From CAYVBN01 sp964538565 (GTDB lineage Bacteria; Pseudomonadota; Alphaproteobacteria; Rhizobiales; Xanthobacteraceae): a stretch of 36,729 nt of DNA. A program made the position numbers and the translations under genes. The notes below the pieces were generated by a model. That model saw nothing but the letters and a program-made list of their open reading frames with translations, ran no database searches and had not been told where the DNA came from. The stretch is taken from assembly GCA_964538565.1 (NCBI GenBank), contig CAZIGW010000007.1, positions 1 through 36,729 of the forward strand. The letters are read 5' to 3'. Below are positions 1 through 6,873 of this stretch, piece after piece. Position 1 is the first letter of the stretch. The number at the start of each line of letters is the position of its first letter.

Positions 1-444
1 GCCGAACTCGACGCCGTCGAGTCGCGGCGCGCGTTCGCCCATCAGATCCGCGTAGGCGCGCGCCGCGCGCGCGGGAGGCTCGCCTTCGCCCCAGGTGGCG
101 GCGATCACCACGAGCCGGCGCGTTTGCCCGAGGGTGGACACGTCGAGATCGGCCATGTCGACGACTGCGGGCTTGAATCCCTGCTTGCGCGCCGCCTTCG
201 CGACATCGGCGGCAAGGCGCTCGCAGTTGCCGGACTCGCTTGCGAACACGATGGTGAGCGGCTCGGCCGCACGTGCGGCCGCCGCCGGCTGCGCCGGCAT
301 TGCGGAAGCGTCGAGCCCGGCAAGGAATCCGGCGAGCCACGCGCGCTGCGTGGGGCTCGCGGCGCCGACGACGCGATTGAGGATCTCGATCTCCTCTTCG
401 GCGAATGGCGCCGTTTTCGGGATCGGTGACGGGCTCGTGGGCAT
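1..444 (-). CDS. Flavodoxin-domain reductase, sulfite reductase alpha-subunit (CysJ) type, partial
   Basis: Only the N-terminal 148 residues lie inside the window; the gene runs off the left edge. The ATG at 444 opens a short lead (MPTSPSPIPKTAPF), then a helix-rich stretch with AWLAGFLAGL, and from about residue 65 a flavodoxin domain with the FMN phosphate-loop motif FASESGNCERLA and the later ring-binding segment AATWGEGEPP. In CysJ and cytochrome P450 reductase-like proteins this FMN domain is followed by FAD and NADPH domains, which would lie outside. The likely role is electron transfer from NADPH to a sulfite reductase or similar partner. No strong ribosome binding site is seen before the ATG. 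The family is well supported; the exact subtype cannot be decided from the N-terminus. Confidence 0.8.
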   Translation of the reverse strand, partial: MPTSPSPIPKTAPFAEEEIEILNRVVGAASPTQRAWLAGFLAGLDASAMPAQPAAAARAAEPLTIVFASESGNCERLAADVAKAARKQGFKPAVVDMADLDVSTLGQTRRLVVIAATWGEGEPPARAARAYADLMGERAPRLDGVEFG

Positions 445-570
445 CGCGCTCGACCTCGACAGGGCGGGGGCTTCACGGCCGGATAAAGTCTTTTCCCGTC
501 GGTGCGCAATACATTGAAGAAAAAAAGAAAAATCGTTACTCCGCGGAACGTCGGACGATAGAAAGTTTCC

Positions 571-603
571 CCTGCCGCCGGGGCGCGGGAGAATGGCGGC
601 AGG
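571..603 (-). terminator. Hairpin downstream of the formate/nitrite channel gene
   Basis: CCTGCCGCC (571-579) pairs perfectly with GGCGGCAGG (595-603) across a 15-nt loop. It lies about 80 bases past the stop of the minus-strand channel gene and before the next minus-strand gene. The following minus-strand bases (GGAAACTTTCT) hold only a short T run, so termination is possible but not certain. The rest of 445-685 holds an AT-rich patch near 515-540 that may belong to the promoter of the flavodoxin-domain gene. Confidence 0.35.
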
Positions 604-685
604 CCCCGAGTCGGAGCCGAAAGAGGCGGGGGCGCGGCTGGATCTCGCCATCCGCCTCATGCCTCTCCGGTTCGGCGCGGCGGCC

Positions 686-1516
686 TCATTCCGCTGCGAC
701 GCGCGCCGCGAACGGGACGTCACGCGCGGCCGCTTTCGGCTTGTGCGTCAGATAGAGCGCGAACCCGGTGAACACGCAGCCGCCCACCAGATTTCCGAGC
801 GTGACCGGGATCTGATTCCAGATCCACCAGTCGGCGACCGAGATCTTCGCGCCCAGCATCATGCCGGTCGGGATGACGAACATGTTCACCACCGCGTGCT
901 CGAACCCTTGCGCGAAGAAGATGAAGATCGGCATCCAGGTCGCGGCGATTTTTCCGACCGTCGAGTTCGACGTCATCGACATCACGACGCCGAGACAGAC
1001 GAGCCAGTTGCACAGCATGGCCTTGACGAACGCGGTCACGAGCCCGGCGGTGCCGAAGGCGGCGTAGCCGATCGTCTTCGCTTCGGCGAGCGCGACGATG
1101 CGCGCCGCGACGCCGGTGGGTTGCGATGCGCCCATGTTCGTGAGCGCGACGGCGAGGAGTGCGCCATACGCGATGCTGCCGACGAGATTGCCGACGAACA
1201 CCCAGCTCCAGTTGGCGAGGATGCGCCCCGGCGCGGCGCTGCGCTCGACCCAGGCGAGCGGCAACAGGCCGAAGCTTCCGGTCACGAGTTCGAGCCCGAG
1301 CAGCACGATCATGATCAGGCCGACCGGAAACACGACGGCGCCGACGAGCGGCTGCCCGGTCGAGAGCGCGGCGCTGAGCGCCAGGCTGGTCGAGACGCCG
1401 AGGATCGCGCCCGAAAGCGTGCCGCGGATGAGGAGGTCGCGCGGGGACAGCGCGAGCTTGGCGCGGCCGCTGTCGATCATGGTTGCGACGACGTCGATCG
1501 GTTTGGTGTAGTCCAT
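686..1516 (-). CDS. Formate/nitrite transporter family channel (FocA/NirC)
   Basis: A 276-residue inner-membrane protein with six hydrophobic segments, the usual length for FNT channels, which form pentamers passing formate, nitrite or hydrosulfide. Visible family signatures are the first-half motif GLELVTGSF (about 74-82), the mid-protein stretch LCNWLVCLG (168-176) and GFEHAVVNMF (204-213), in which His207 is the conserved pore histidine. The start is firm: AAGGAG sits 5 bases before the ATG at 1516. Substrate cannot be told from sequence; the neighbouring flavodoxin-domain reductase on the same strand, if it is a sulfite reductase, would fit transport of nitrite or hydrosulfide (inference). 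No clear FNR/FixK box (TTGAT-N4-ATCAA) was found upstream. Confidence 0.93.
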   Translation of the reverse strand: MDYTKPIDVVATMIDSGRAKLALSPRDLLIRGTLSGAILGVSTSLALSAALSTGQPLVGAVVFPVGLIMIVLLGLELVTGSFGLLPLAWVERSAAPGRILANWSWVFVGNLVGSIAYGALLAVALTNMGASQPTGVAARIVALAEAKTIGYAAFGTAGLVTAFVKAMLCNWLVCLGVVMSMTSNSTVGKIAATWMPIFIFFAQGFEHAVVNMFVIPTGMMLGAKISVADWWIWNQIPVTLGNLVGGCVFTGFALYLTHKPKAAARDVPFAARVAAE

Positions 1517-2059
1517 GGGGTCTCCTTGCGCGCAGATCCGGACAGGTCCTGCCCCGCAAGATCTTCATACAAATCACATGCCAGCCGGTCCGCGCCGACT
1601 GTCGCCGGGATTTCAGCGTGCTGGCGGCACACCGCGGCACCGGATCAGCCGTCTCCGGGGGCCGGTGCCAAGGGCGGCTGCAGCGCGCCCGGATTTTGTG
1701 CAGCGCAAACCGGCCGCGCCGCGCCCGGGTGGGCGACGCCGCGCCTGGGTCGGCCGGCACATGGCGGAGGTCCCGACAGCGAGCCGCGCCGGCGGAACTT
1801 TCCGCCGAAGGTAGCGTTGTCCGTGCCGACGTTGGGGATCGACGTTGGGGATCTTGGCGGACGAACTCCTAACGGCCGGCTCTGGAAGTTTCGTCTGCGA
1901 TCGGTTGAGCGCCGTCCTGTCGTCGGCGTCCGGCAGGAATGCGTCCGCCGGAGTGGAATGCCGCAGTCATCCGTTCGCTATTGACGCTGTGGGGGTCGGT
2001 CCTTATGGTCCGCCGCCCATCACATCCCCATCCCGCTTCTCGACCTCCGGACCGGTTCC
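1517..2059. other. Gene-free stretch between the divergent channel gene and ptsN
   Basis: This 543-base region has only shadow reading frames without ribosome binding sites or family resemblance. It must hold the promoters of the two divergent flanking genes. The only structure that stands out is a perfect 13-bp tandem repeat at 1828-1853. No RNA gene was recognised. Confidence 0.5.
1828..1853. repeat. Perfect tandem repeat, 2 x 13 bp
   Basis: GACGTTGGGGATC occurs twice back to back (1828-1840 and 1841-1853) about 210 bases upstream of ptsN. It could be a slipped-strand duplication or a pair of directly repeated protein-binding sites; nothing in the sequence decides between these. Confidence 0.7.
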
Positions 2060-2533
2060 ATGCCGCTCACCGATCTTGTTGCGCAGCAGGCGGTGATCCC
2101 CGCGTTGAAGGTCAACGGCAAGAAGCAGGCGATCCAGGAATTGGCCGCGCGCGCGGCGGCGCTGACGGGTCTTGGCGAGCGCGAAATCTTCGAGACTCTG
2201 CTGCAGCGGGAAAAGCTCGGGTCGACGGCCGTCGGCAACGGGATCGCCATTCCGCACGGTAAGCTCGCGAAGCTGGACCGGCTGTTCGGGCTGTTCGCGC
2301 GGCTCGACCGTCCGATCGACTTCGATGCGCTCGACGGTCAGCCGGTCGATCTGATTTTTTTGTTGCTTGCGCCGGAATCGGCGGGCGCCGACCATCTCAA
2401 GGCCCTGGCGCGGGTGGCGAGGCTGTTGCGCTCGCAGGACGTCGCCAGGAAGCTGCGGGAATCGCGCGATGCGGAAGCGCTCTACGCGGTTCTGACCATG
2501 CCGACCGAAGGCAATGGTCAGAGCGCGAGCTGA
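2060..2533 (+). CDS. ptsN: PtsN, nitrogen-related PTS IIA protein
   Basis: A 157-residue PTS_EIIA type-2 domain protein. In the PTS-Ntr phosphorelay EINtr passes phosphate to NPr and then to PtsN (EIIANtr), which regulates potassium uptake, the stringent response and other processes rather than carrying sugar. The phospho-accepting histidine is visible in GNGIAIPHGK (His66), preceded by the typical ETLLQREKLGSTAVG stretch. Length matches the family (about 150-160). The ATG at 2060 follows a weak GGACC-like binding site. The gene stands alone on the plus strand; the hpf/rpoN genes that often neighbour ptsN are absent from the window. Confidence 0.95.
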   Translation: MPLTDLVAQQAVIPALKVNGKKQAIQELAARAAALTGLGEREIFETLLQREKLGSTAVGNGIAIPHGKLAKLDRLFGLFARLDRPIDFDALDGQPVDLIFLLLAPESAGADHLKALARVARLLRSQDVARKLRESRDAEALYAVLTMPTEGNGQSAS

Positions 2534-2603
2534 GGCCCGAGGATCCGGGCGGGCGCGCCGCTTGCGTCAATGACCACGGAAGGGGTGCTCGCTCGATGCG
2601 GGC

Positions 2604-2623
2604 GGCTCGGCCGCCGCCGAGCC
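2604..2623. terminator. GC hairpin between convergent ptsN and DUF1150 gene
   Basis: GGCTCGGC (2604-2611) and GCCGAGCC (2616-2623) form an 8-bp stem with a CGCC loop in the 121-base gap between two convergent genes. The position suits a shared terminator, but neither side has a T tract. Confidence 0.3.
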
Positions 2624-2654
2624 GGACCGCAGGCCGCACGCGAGCCGGCGTGCG

Positions 2655-2930
2655 TCAGTGCACGCTCACCGTCTCGAGCTCATGGCTCCAGGCGTTGGCG
2701 ACCACCGCTTCGCGGGTATCCGCGATCATGATCGGCGTGCCGTCGGCGGCGTGCAGGGCGAACAGCTTGAGGCCGGGCGCGATTGTGGGCGCCTGCGGGA
2801 ACAGCGTCGCGACGTCCTCGGAGCGGATGGCCTTGACGTAGGCGATCCGGTTCTCGCCCAGGTGGGCGAGCGCTTCCGGAGAGATCACGCTGTGCTTCGG
2901 CGAGATGCTGATGTTGCTGTCGTTGGTCAT
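2655..2930 (-). CDS. DUF1150 family protein
   Basis: A 91-residue soluble protein of the DUF1150 family, found in alphaproteobacteria commonly next to small heat-shock genes; its function is unknown. The recognisable core is SPEALAHLGENRIAYVK followed by IRSEDV and the C-terminal segment with LFALHAADGTPIMIADTR. The ATG at 2930 was chosen because GAGGAG lies 9 bases before it; an upstream in-frame start at 2954 would lack such a site. It follows hsp20 by 54 bases on the same strand and is probably cotranscribed with it, so it is likely heat-inducible too. Confidence 0.85.
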   Translation of the reverse strand: MTNDSNISISPKHSVISPEALAHLGENRIAYVKAIRSEDVATLFPQAPTIAPGLKLFALHAADGTPIMIADTREAVVANAWSHELETVSVH

Positions 2931-2984
2931 GGCCCTCGACTCCTCATGTGACACCGACTGGTCGAGTCCTGTCTGGCGGTCCCG

Positions 2985-3410
2985 CTATTCGTGCTCGTTG
3001 ATGGCGATCGTCTTCACCACGCGCGCCGGTTCCGGGCGCACGAGATCGATCGACAGCAATCCGTTTTTCAAATCCGCTCCCTGGACCTCCATTCCGTCGG
3101 CCAGCACGAAGGTGCGCTGGAACTGGCGGGCGGCGATGCCGCGGTGGAGGTATTGGCGAGTCTTGTCGTCCTGCTGGCGCCCGCGAATGACGAGCTGGCT
3201 CTCCTCGACGGTCACGTCGAGCTGATCCCGGGTGAAGCCCGCGACCGCCAGGGTGATCCGCAGCCGTTCCGGGCTGCCGTTCCCGTTGGCGATTCGCTCG
3301 ATGTTGTAGGGAGGATAGCCGTCGGCCGCCTTGGAAACGCGGTCGAGCGCGCGCTCGATCTCGTCGAAGCCGAGCAGGAAGGGACTTGAAAGCGACGGAA
3401 CCCGCGACAT
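2985..3410 (-). CDS. Small heat-shock protein, Hsp20/alpha-crystallin family (IbpA-like)
   Basis: A 141-residue cytoplasmic ATP-independent holdase that binds unfolding proteins during heat stress. An N-terminal arm (1-30) with FDEIERALDRV is followed by the alpha-crystallin domain starting at YPPYNIE, with ITLAVAGF, the ELVIRG-type strand (QLVIRGRQ), LHRGIAARQFQRTF and the NGLLSIDL strand near the C-terminus. Length and motifs match the class A sHsps of rhizobia. The ATG at 3410 lies 10 bases after AAGGA, which is buried in a hairpin (see the thermometer entry). An RpoH-like promoter at 3510-3538 drives it, so expression should respond to heat at both transcription and translation. Confidence 0.95.
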   Translation of the reverse strand: MSRVPSLSSPFLLGFDEIERALDRVSKAADGYPPYNIERIANGNGSPERLRITLAVAGFTRDQLDVTVEESQLVIRGRQQDDKTRQYLHRGIAARQFQRTFVLADGMEVQGADLKNGLLSIDLVRPEPARVVKTIAINEHE

Positions 3411-3503
3411 GGTCTCAAAGTCCTTGGCTCAAGCGACTTTGCGGGGCCCTTGCGGCGCCCCAACCGGCCCTGACACGGCCTGCTGCCCCGTCCGGTCCGG
3501 ATG
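3411..3503 (-). promoter_or_regulatory. ROSE-type RNA thermometer in the hsp20 5' UTR
   Basis: The untranslated leader of hsp20 ends in a hairpin (3417-3440, minus strand): AAAGUC, one unpaired G, CUUG, loop AGC, CAAG, GACUUU. All ten base pairs are perfect and the 3' arm contains the ribosome binding site AAGGA. The 5' arm contains UCGCU, matching the U(U/C)GCU box of ROSE elements, which pairs with AGGA and leaves a G bulged. A second hairpin upstream (3443-3461) has a GC stem with a bulged G and a GCAA tetraloop. Known ROSE elements melt at heat-shock temperature and free the ribosome binding site of small heat-shock genes in rhizobia. The upstream boundary is inferred from the promoter position. 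Confidence 0.85.
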
Positions 3504-3509
3504 TTCCCA

Positions 3510-3538
3510 ATATGGGGGCACCCGGTTAAGGGTTCAAG
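3510..3538 (-). promoter_or_regulatory. RpoH (sigma-32) type promoter for hsp20
   Basis: On the minus strand CTTGAA (3533-3538) is followed after 15 bases by CCCCATAT (3510-3517), a close match to the sigma-32 consensus CTTGAA / CCCCATNT. Transcription would start near 3503, giving a leader of about 93 bases that contains the ROSE-type element. Confidence 0.8.
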
Positions 3539-3584
3539 AATGCGATCAATGACCTGGGGAAGAACGGCCGGGGGCGCGGAATGC

Positions 3585-4910
3585 TCAGCGGGTGACCGCC
3601 TCGAAGTCCCGCAAGGTCGCATTACCCCGCGCCACCGCCTGCCGGAGCGCCGCATCGGCCGGCTTCCTGCCGGCGAAGGCCTGCTCCATCTCGTCCTCGA
3701 CGATGTCGCGAATGAGCACGAACGAGCCGAGGCGGAAGCCCCGGGAGTTGGCCGTCGGCGGCTTGAGGGTGATCTGCCGGATCGAGATGTCGGCGCCGGG
3801 ATTGCGCTCGTAGAAGCCCTGCGCGCGCGTGAGCTCATAGGCCGCGCGCGTGATCGGCAGGTATCCGGTCTCCTGGTGCTAGCGCGCCTGCACCTCCGGC
3901 CGCGACAGATAGGCGAAGAACTTGGCGACGCCCTTGTATTCGCCCGCCGGGCGATCCTTCAGCACCCAGAGCGTCGCGCCGCCGATGATCGAGTTCTGCG
4001 GCGCGCCCGGCACGTCCGGCCAATAGGGCAGCATGCCGTAGCCGACCTCGAATTTCGCATTCGCCAGGACCTCGGCGCGCGTGGCCGAGGAGCCGACGAA
4101 CATGGCGCATTCGCTGCCATAGAACTTGCGCTCCGCGCGGTCGGCCCGCCCGCCGTAGTCGAAGATCCCGGACTTCTGCCACTCGGCGAGCGCCGCGATG
4201 TGCCTTGTGACCACCGGATTGTCGAACACGAGCTCGGCGCCGAGGCCGGCGAGGCCATTCGTCTTCGTGGCCATCGGCAGGTTGTGATAGGCTGAGAAGT
4301 TCTCGATGTTGATCCACGACGGCCACTCGGTGGTGAAGCCGCAGGCAAATCCCGCCGCGCGCAACTGCTTCGCCGTCGTCTCGACCTCCGGCCAGGTGCG
4401 CGGCGGATGTTCGGCGTCGAGCTTCGCGAATCGGAACTGGTCCTTGTTGTAGTAGAGGATCGGAGTCGAGGAGTTGAACGGGAAGGAGAGCAGGTTGCCC
4501 TCCATGTCGGCGTAGTAGCCTGCGACCGCCGGCAGGTAGGCGGCGGGATCGAACGGCTCGCCGGCGTCGTGCATCAGTTGGTAGACCGGATAAACGGCGT
4601 CGCGCGCCGCCATCATGGTGGCGGTCGCGACTTCCGCCACCTGCACGATCGCCGGATGCTGATGGATGCGCAGCGCGAACAGGGCCGCGACCATCGTCTC
4701 GGTGTAGGGGCCCTTGTAGACCGGGACGATCCGGTATTCGGATTGCGAGGCGTTGAAGTCGGACGCGAGCTTCTCGACCGCGCGCCCGAGCTCGCCCGCC
4801 ATCGCGTGCCACCATTGTACGGCCGTGGCCGCGGCGGCCCCGGTCGGGGACAGCGCGACCGCCAGGGCGACGGCGAGAGCCGTTCGGCGCAGGACGCTTC
4901 TGAGACGCAC
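3585..4910 (-). pseudogene. UgpB-like periplasmic solute-binding protein, interrupted by one amber codon
   Basis: The reading frame encodes an extracellular solute-binding protein of the glycerol-3-phosphate (UgpB) type: a signal peptide (RLRSVLRRTALAVALAVAL, ending near AAA), then VQWWHAM, PFNSSTPILYYNKDQF and SIIGGATLWVL. At 3879-3881 a TAG stops it after ...SRPEVQAR. Translation in the same frame continues with HQETGYLPITRAAYEL and 97 codons in all to a TGA at 3585. UgpB proteins have Trp just before that HQ-TGYLP motif, so a single G-to-A change (TGG to TAG) explains the stop. The uninterrupted protein would be about 440 residues, normal for UgpB. GTG at 4910 is preferred for its signal peptide; the frame is open to 4997. 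No permease or ATPase genes are nearby. A base-call error is the main alternative. Confidence 0.8.
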
Positions 4911-5037
4911 GGGACCCCCGGCTCGATCGACAGGGAACCAGCATGCAATTGCTGGCCGGCCGTGCGCAAGGCCGCGCGATCTGGAATCCGGCGCCAAGCG
5001 CAGCCGGATGTGTTCGGCCGGGGCGCCGCCCCTGCGT

Positions 5038-5820
5038 TCACTGCCGGGTCAGGTGGCGCACTTCGTTGAGCACGAAGTTTCCGACCCGCTTGCCGCGGTT
5101 GCGCAGGAACCGCAGCAGCCCGGCGTCGACAAAGTAGGTGAGCAGGATGCTGTCGCGGGTCTCGACCTCGTCGCCGACCGGGTCGGCCGAATGCCAGGTG
5201 TTGTCGCCGACCGCGAAGGCGTAGCCGGTGTTGGGGGCGAACTTCATCTGCCGCGCGCGCGTGAGCGTGCCGTCGGGTTCGCGCCCGTGGAAGATCGTGC
5301 CGATGTGGGTGGCCGAGGCATCGCGCGGCAGATAAAACTGGACGGTGATGCCCTTCCAGCTCGTGTCGGTGTGCGGCGTGATGCGGTATCCGGGAATGTC
5401 GCGCGTGAGCACCGGGATCGGATACATGCCGACGTCGGCATGAGCCGGGCCGAAGCGGCGCGCAAGACCGGGTGCGAGGCGCCGCATGAACGTGGCCTGC
5501 ACTTCCGCCGAGCACAGCGCGCGGCCGACGAGATCCCAGATCCGCCGCTTCTCGTCCGGCAGATGACGCGTGTACTCCGGGAACAGGTCGATCTTCACCC
5601 GGGTCGACCTGCCGTCGGGCAACAGGTTGCCCTTGTTGCGTCCCGGCAGCGGGCGATAGTCGGCCGCGACCGGCATCAGCCGCGTCATCGCCGCGTAGAT
5701 GTCGTCGGGAAACACCCGATTGAACTCGAGATGAAAGAACGGATCGTCGAAAGCTTCACCGGCCTCGATCGAGCCGACGACGAAATCGATCAGGTTCTTG
5801 GCGTCCTGTCTCGCGTTCAT
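5038..5820 (-). CDS. 2-oxoglutarate/Fe(II)-dependent oxygenase family protein
   Basis: A 260-residue protein with the double-stranded beta-helix signature of 2OG-Fe(II) oxygenases. The iron ligands are visible as His150 and Asp152 in ITPHTDTSW and His210 in GDNTWHSADP, with Arg222 in VETRDSILL placed to bind 2-oxoglutarate. The N-terminal half (FFHLEFNRVFPDDIY, LLPDGRSTRVKIDLFP) resembles family members that often sit near carbohydrate or peptide-modification genes, but no substrate can be assigned. The ATG at 5820 is preferred over an in-frame codon at 5883, because the extra 21 residues are low-complexity; the binding site is weak. It stands alone between the broken solute-binding gene and a tRNA. 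Confidence 0.8.
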   Translation of the reverse strand: MNARQDAKNLIDFVVGSIEAGEAFDDPFFHLEFNRVFPDDIYAAMTRLMPVAADYRPLPGRNKGNLLPDGRSTRVKIDLFPEYTRHLPDEKRRIWDLVGRALCSAEVQATFMRRLAPGLARRFGPAHADVGMYPIPVLTRDIPGYRITPHTDTSWKGITVQFYLPRDASATHIGTIFHGREPDGTLTRARQMKFAPNTGYAFAVGDNTWHSADPVGDEVETRDSILLTYFVDAGLLRFLRNRGKRVGNFVLNEVRHLTRQ

Positions 5821-6067
5821 GGGTGCATCCGTCCCCGAAAACCCCTGCGCGTCTCCCGCGCTGCTGCTTCGTCTATTGCGCAATGGCGAGCGCCCGGTGT
5901 CAATCCGTACCCTGCGTCAGCGCGCAAAGTCGGGGATCGAGGGAAGTCGCGGCGGCCCGTTCGCGATTCAATCATCAGGTCGCGTGCGCCTCGGTCGCGC
6001 GAGGCGTGGAGTGCCGCAGCTTTCCGTCAAGCACTGAGAGAAGCACACGGTTGCACCTGCGGGTCTC

Positions 6068-6090
6068 GAAAGATCTCCCGGCCGGAGATT
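6068..6090 (-). terminator. Hairpin just downstream of tRNA-Ala
   Basis: Directly after the CCA end the minus strand reads ATCTCC-loop-GGAGAT followed by CTTTC. The 6-bp stem with a short T run, immediately adjoining the tRNA 3' end, is a plausible intrinsic terminator. Confidence 0.5.
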
Positions 6091-6166
<76 letters not shown>

Positions 6167-6310
6167 ACACTGGGACGCGGTGTCGGGAGATCCGCGCCCG
6201 GAAGTCGTCGAGACGCCGGGCGATGGCGCAAACGCCACCTCAGGCCCGATCGGCCGCGCCGAGAAGCCCCTGAAATCACAAATCGCGCGCGATCTCAAGG
6301 CCCGTCGATT

Positions 6311-6706
6311 TCAGGTCTCTTCCTCGTCCTCGATGTCGCCGCCGATGATCTCGCTGACGTCGGTGTCTTCCTCCTCCTGCTCCTCGATGAAGGCGGCGTC
6401 GTCGAGGCTCTCGTCGATCTCGACGTCCTCGTCCTCGCCCGCCTCGGCGAGCGCGGGCTTCTTGCCGCCCTGCGCCTCGGCGTCGGCCTCCTCGAGCGAG
6501 ACGAACTCGGCGTCCTGCGTATCCGGCACCTCGGCCTCCTCGCGTGCCGCGCGGGCGGCCTGGTCCGGGCGGCTGCGCGGCGCGACCGCGGCGATCTCGA
6601 ACACGGTGCCGCATTTCGGGCACACGATCGGATCCTTGTTCAGATCGTAGAATTTCGCGCCACAGCCGGCGCACATGCGCTTGATGCCAAGCTCGGGTTT
6701 CGCCAC
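6311..6706 (-). CDS. FYDLN-acid / TIGR02300 family zinc-ribbon protein
   Basis: A 131-residue protein typical of alphaproteobacteria, function unknown. The N-terminus holds a zinc ribbon with Cys12-x2-Cys15 and Cys29-x2-Cys32 around the name-giving FYDLN motif (AKFYDLNKDPIVCPKCG). The C-terminal two thirds are very acidic (runs such as EEQEEEDTDVSE and DIEDEEET) and probably disordered. The GTG start at 6706 is chosen because homologues begin with (M)AKPELG and because GAGG lies 7 bases upstream; the frame is open to 6739. The gene is divergent from aroA, sharing the 167-base gap between them. Confidence 0.88.
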   Translation of the reverse strand: MAKPELGIKRMCAGCGAKFYDLNKDPIVCPKCGTVFEIAAVAPRSRPDQAARAAREEAEVPDTQDAEFVSLEEADAEAQGGKKPALAEAGEDEDVEIDESLDDAAFIEEQEEEDTDVSEIIGGDIEDEEET

Positions 6707-6873
6707 GACGTGACCTCGAATGGTTGGGAAATCGGGCAATCCCCTTGGCTCCTGGCGGGGATGCTGTCAATAGCTTGCCCGCTCAGGCCCCGGACGCCCG
6801 TGCCGCCCCGCAGATAGCGGGGCCGCGGCCCGCGTGCTAGGGGGAGGGCGAAAATTCGCAAACGGGGCGTCAG

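Noticed and set aside
1517..1620. FNR/FixK box in front of the formate/nitrite channel gene
   Set aside because: No TTGAT-N4-ATCAA-like palindrome was found; only unrelated AT-rich bases near 1560-1580.
593..1984. A 463-codon plus-strand frame over the formate/nitrite channel gene
   Set aside because: Antisense shadow with His/Arg/Glu-rich composition; the opposite strand encodes a clear six-helix channel with a strong ribosome binding site.
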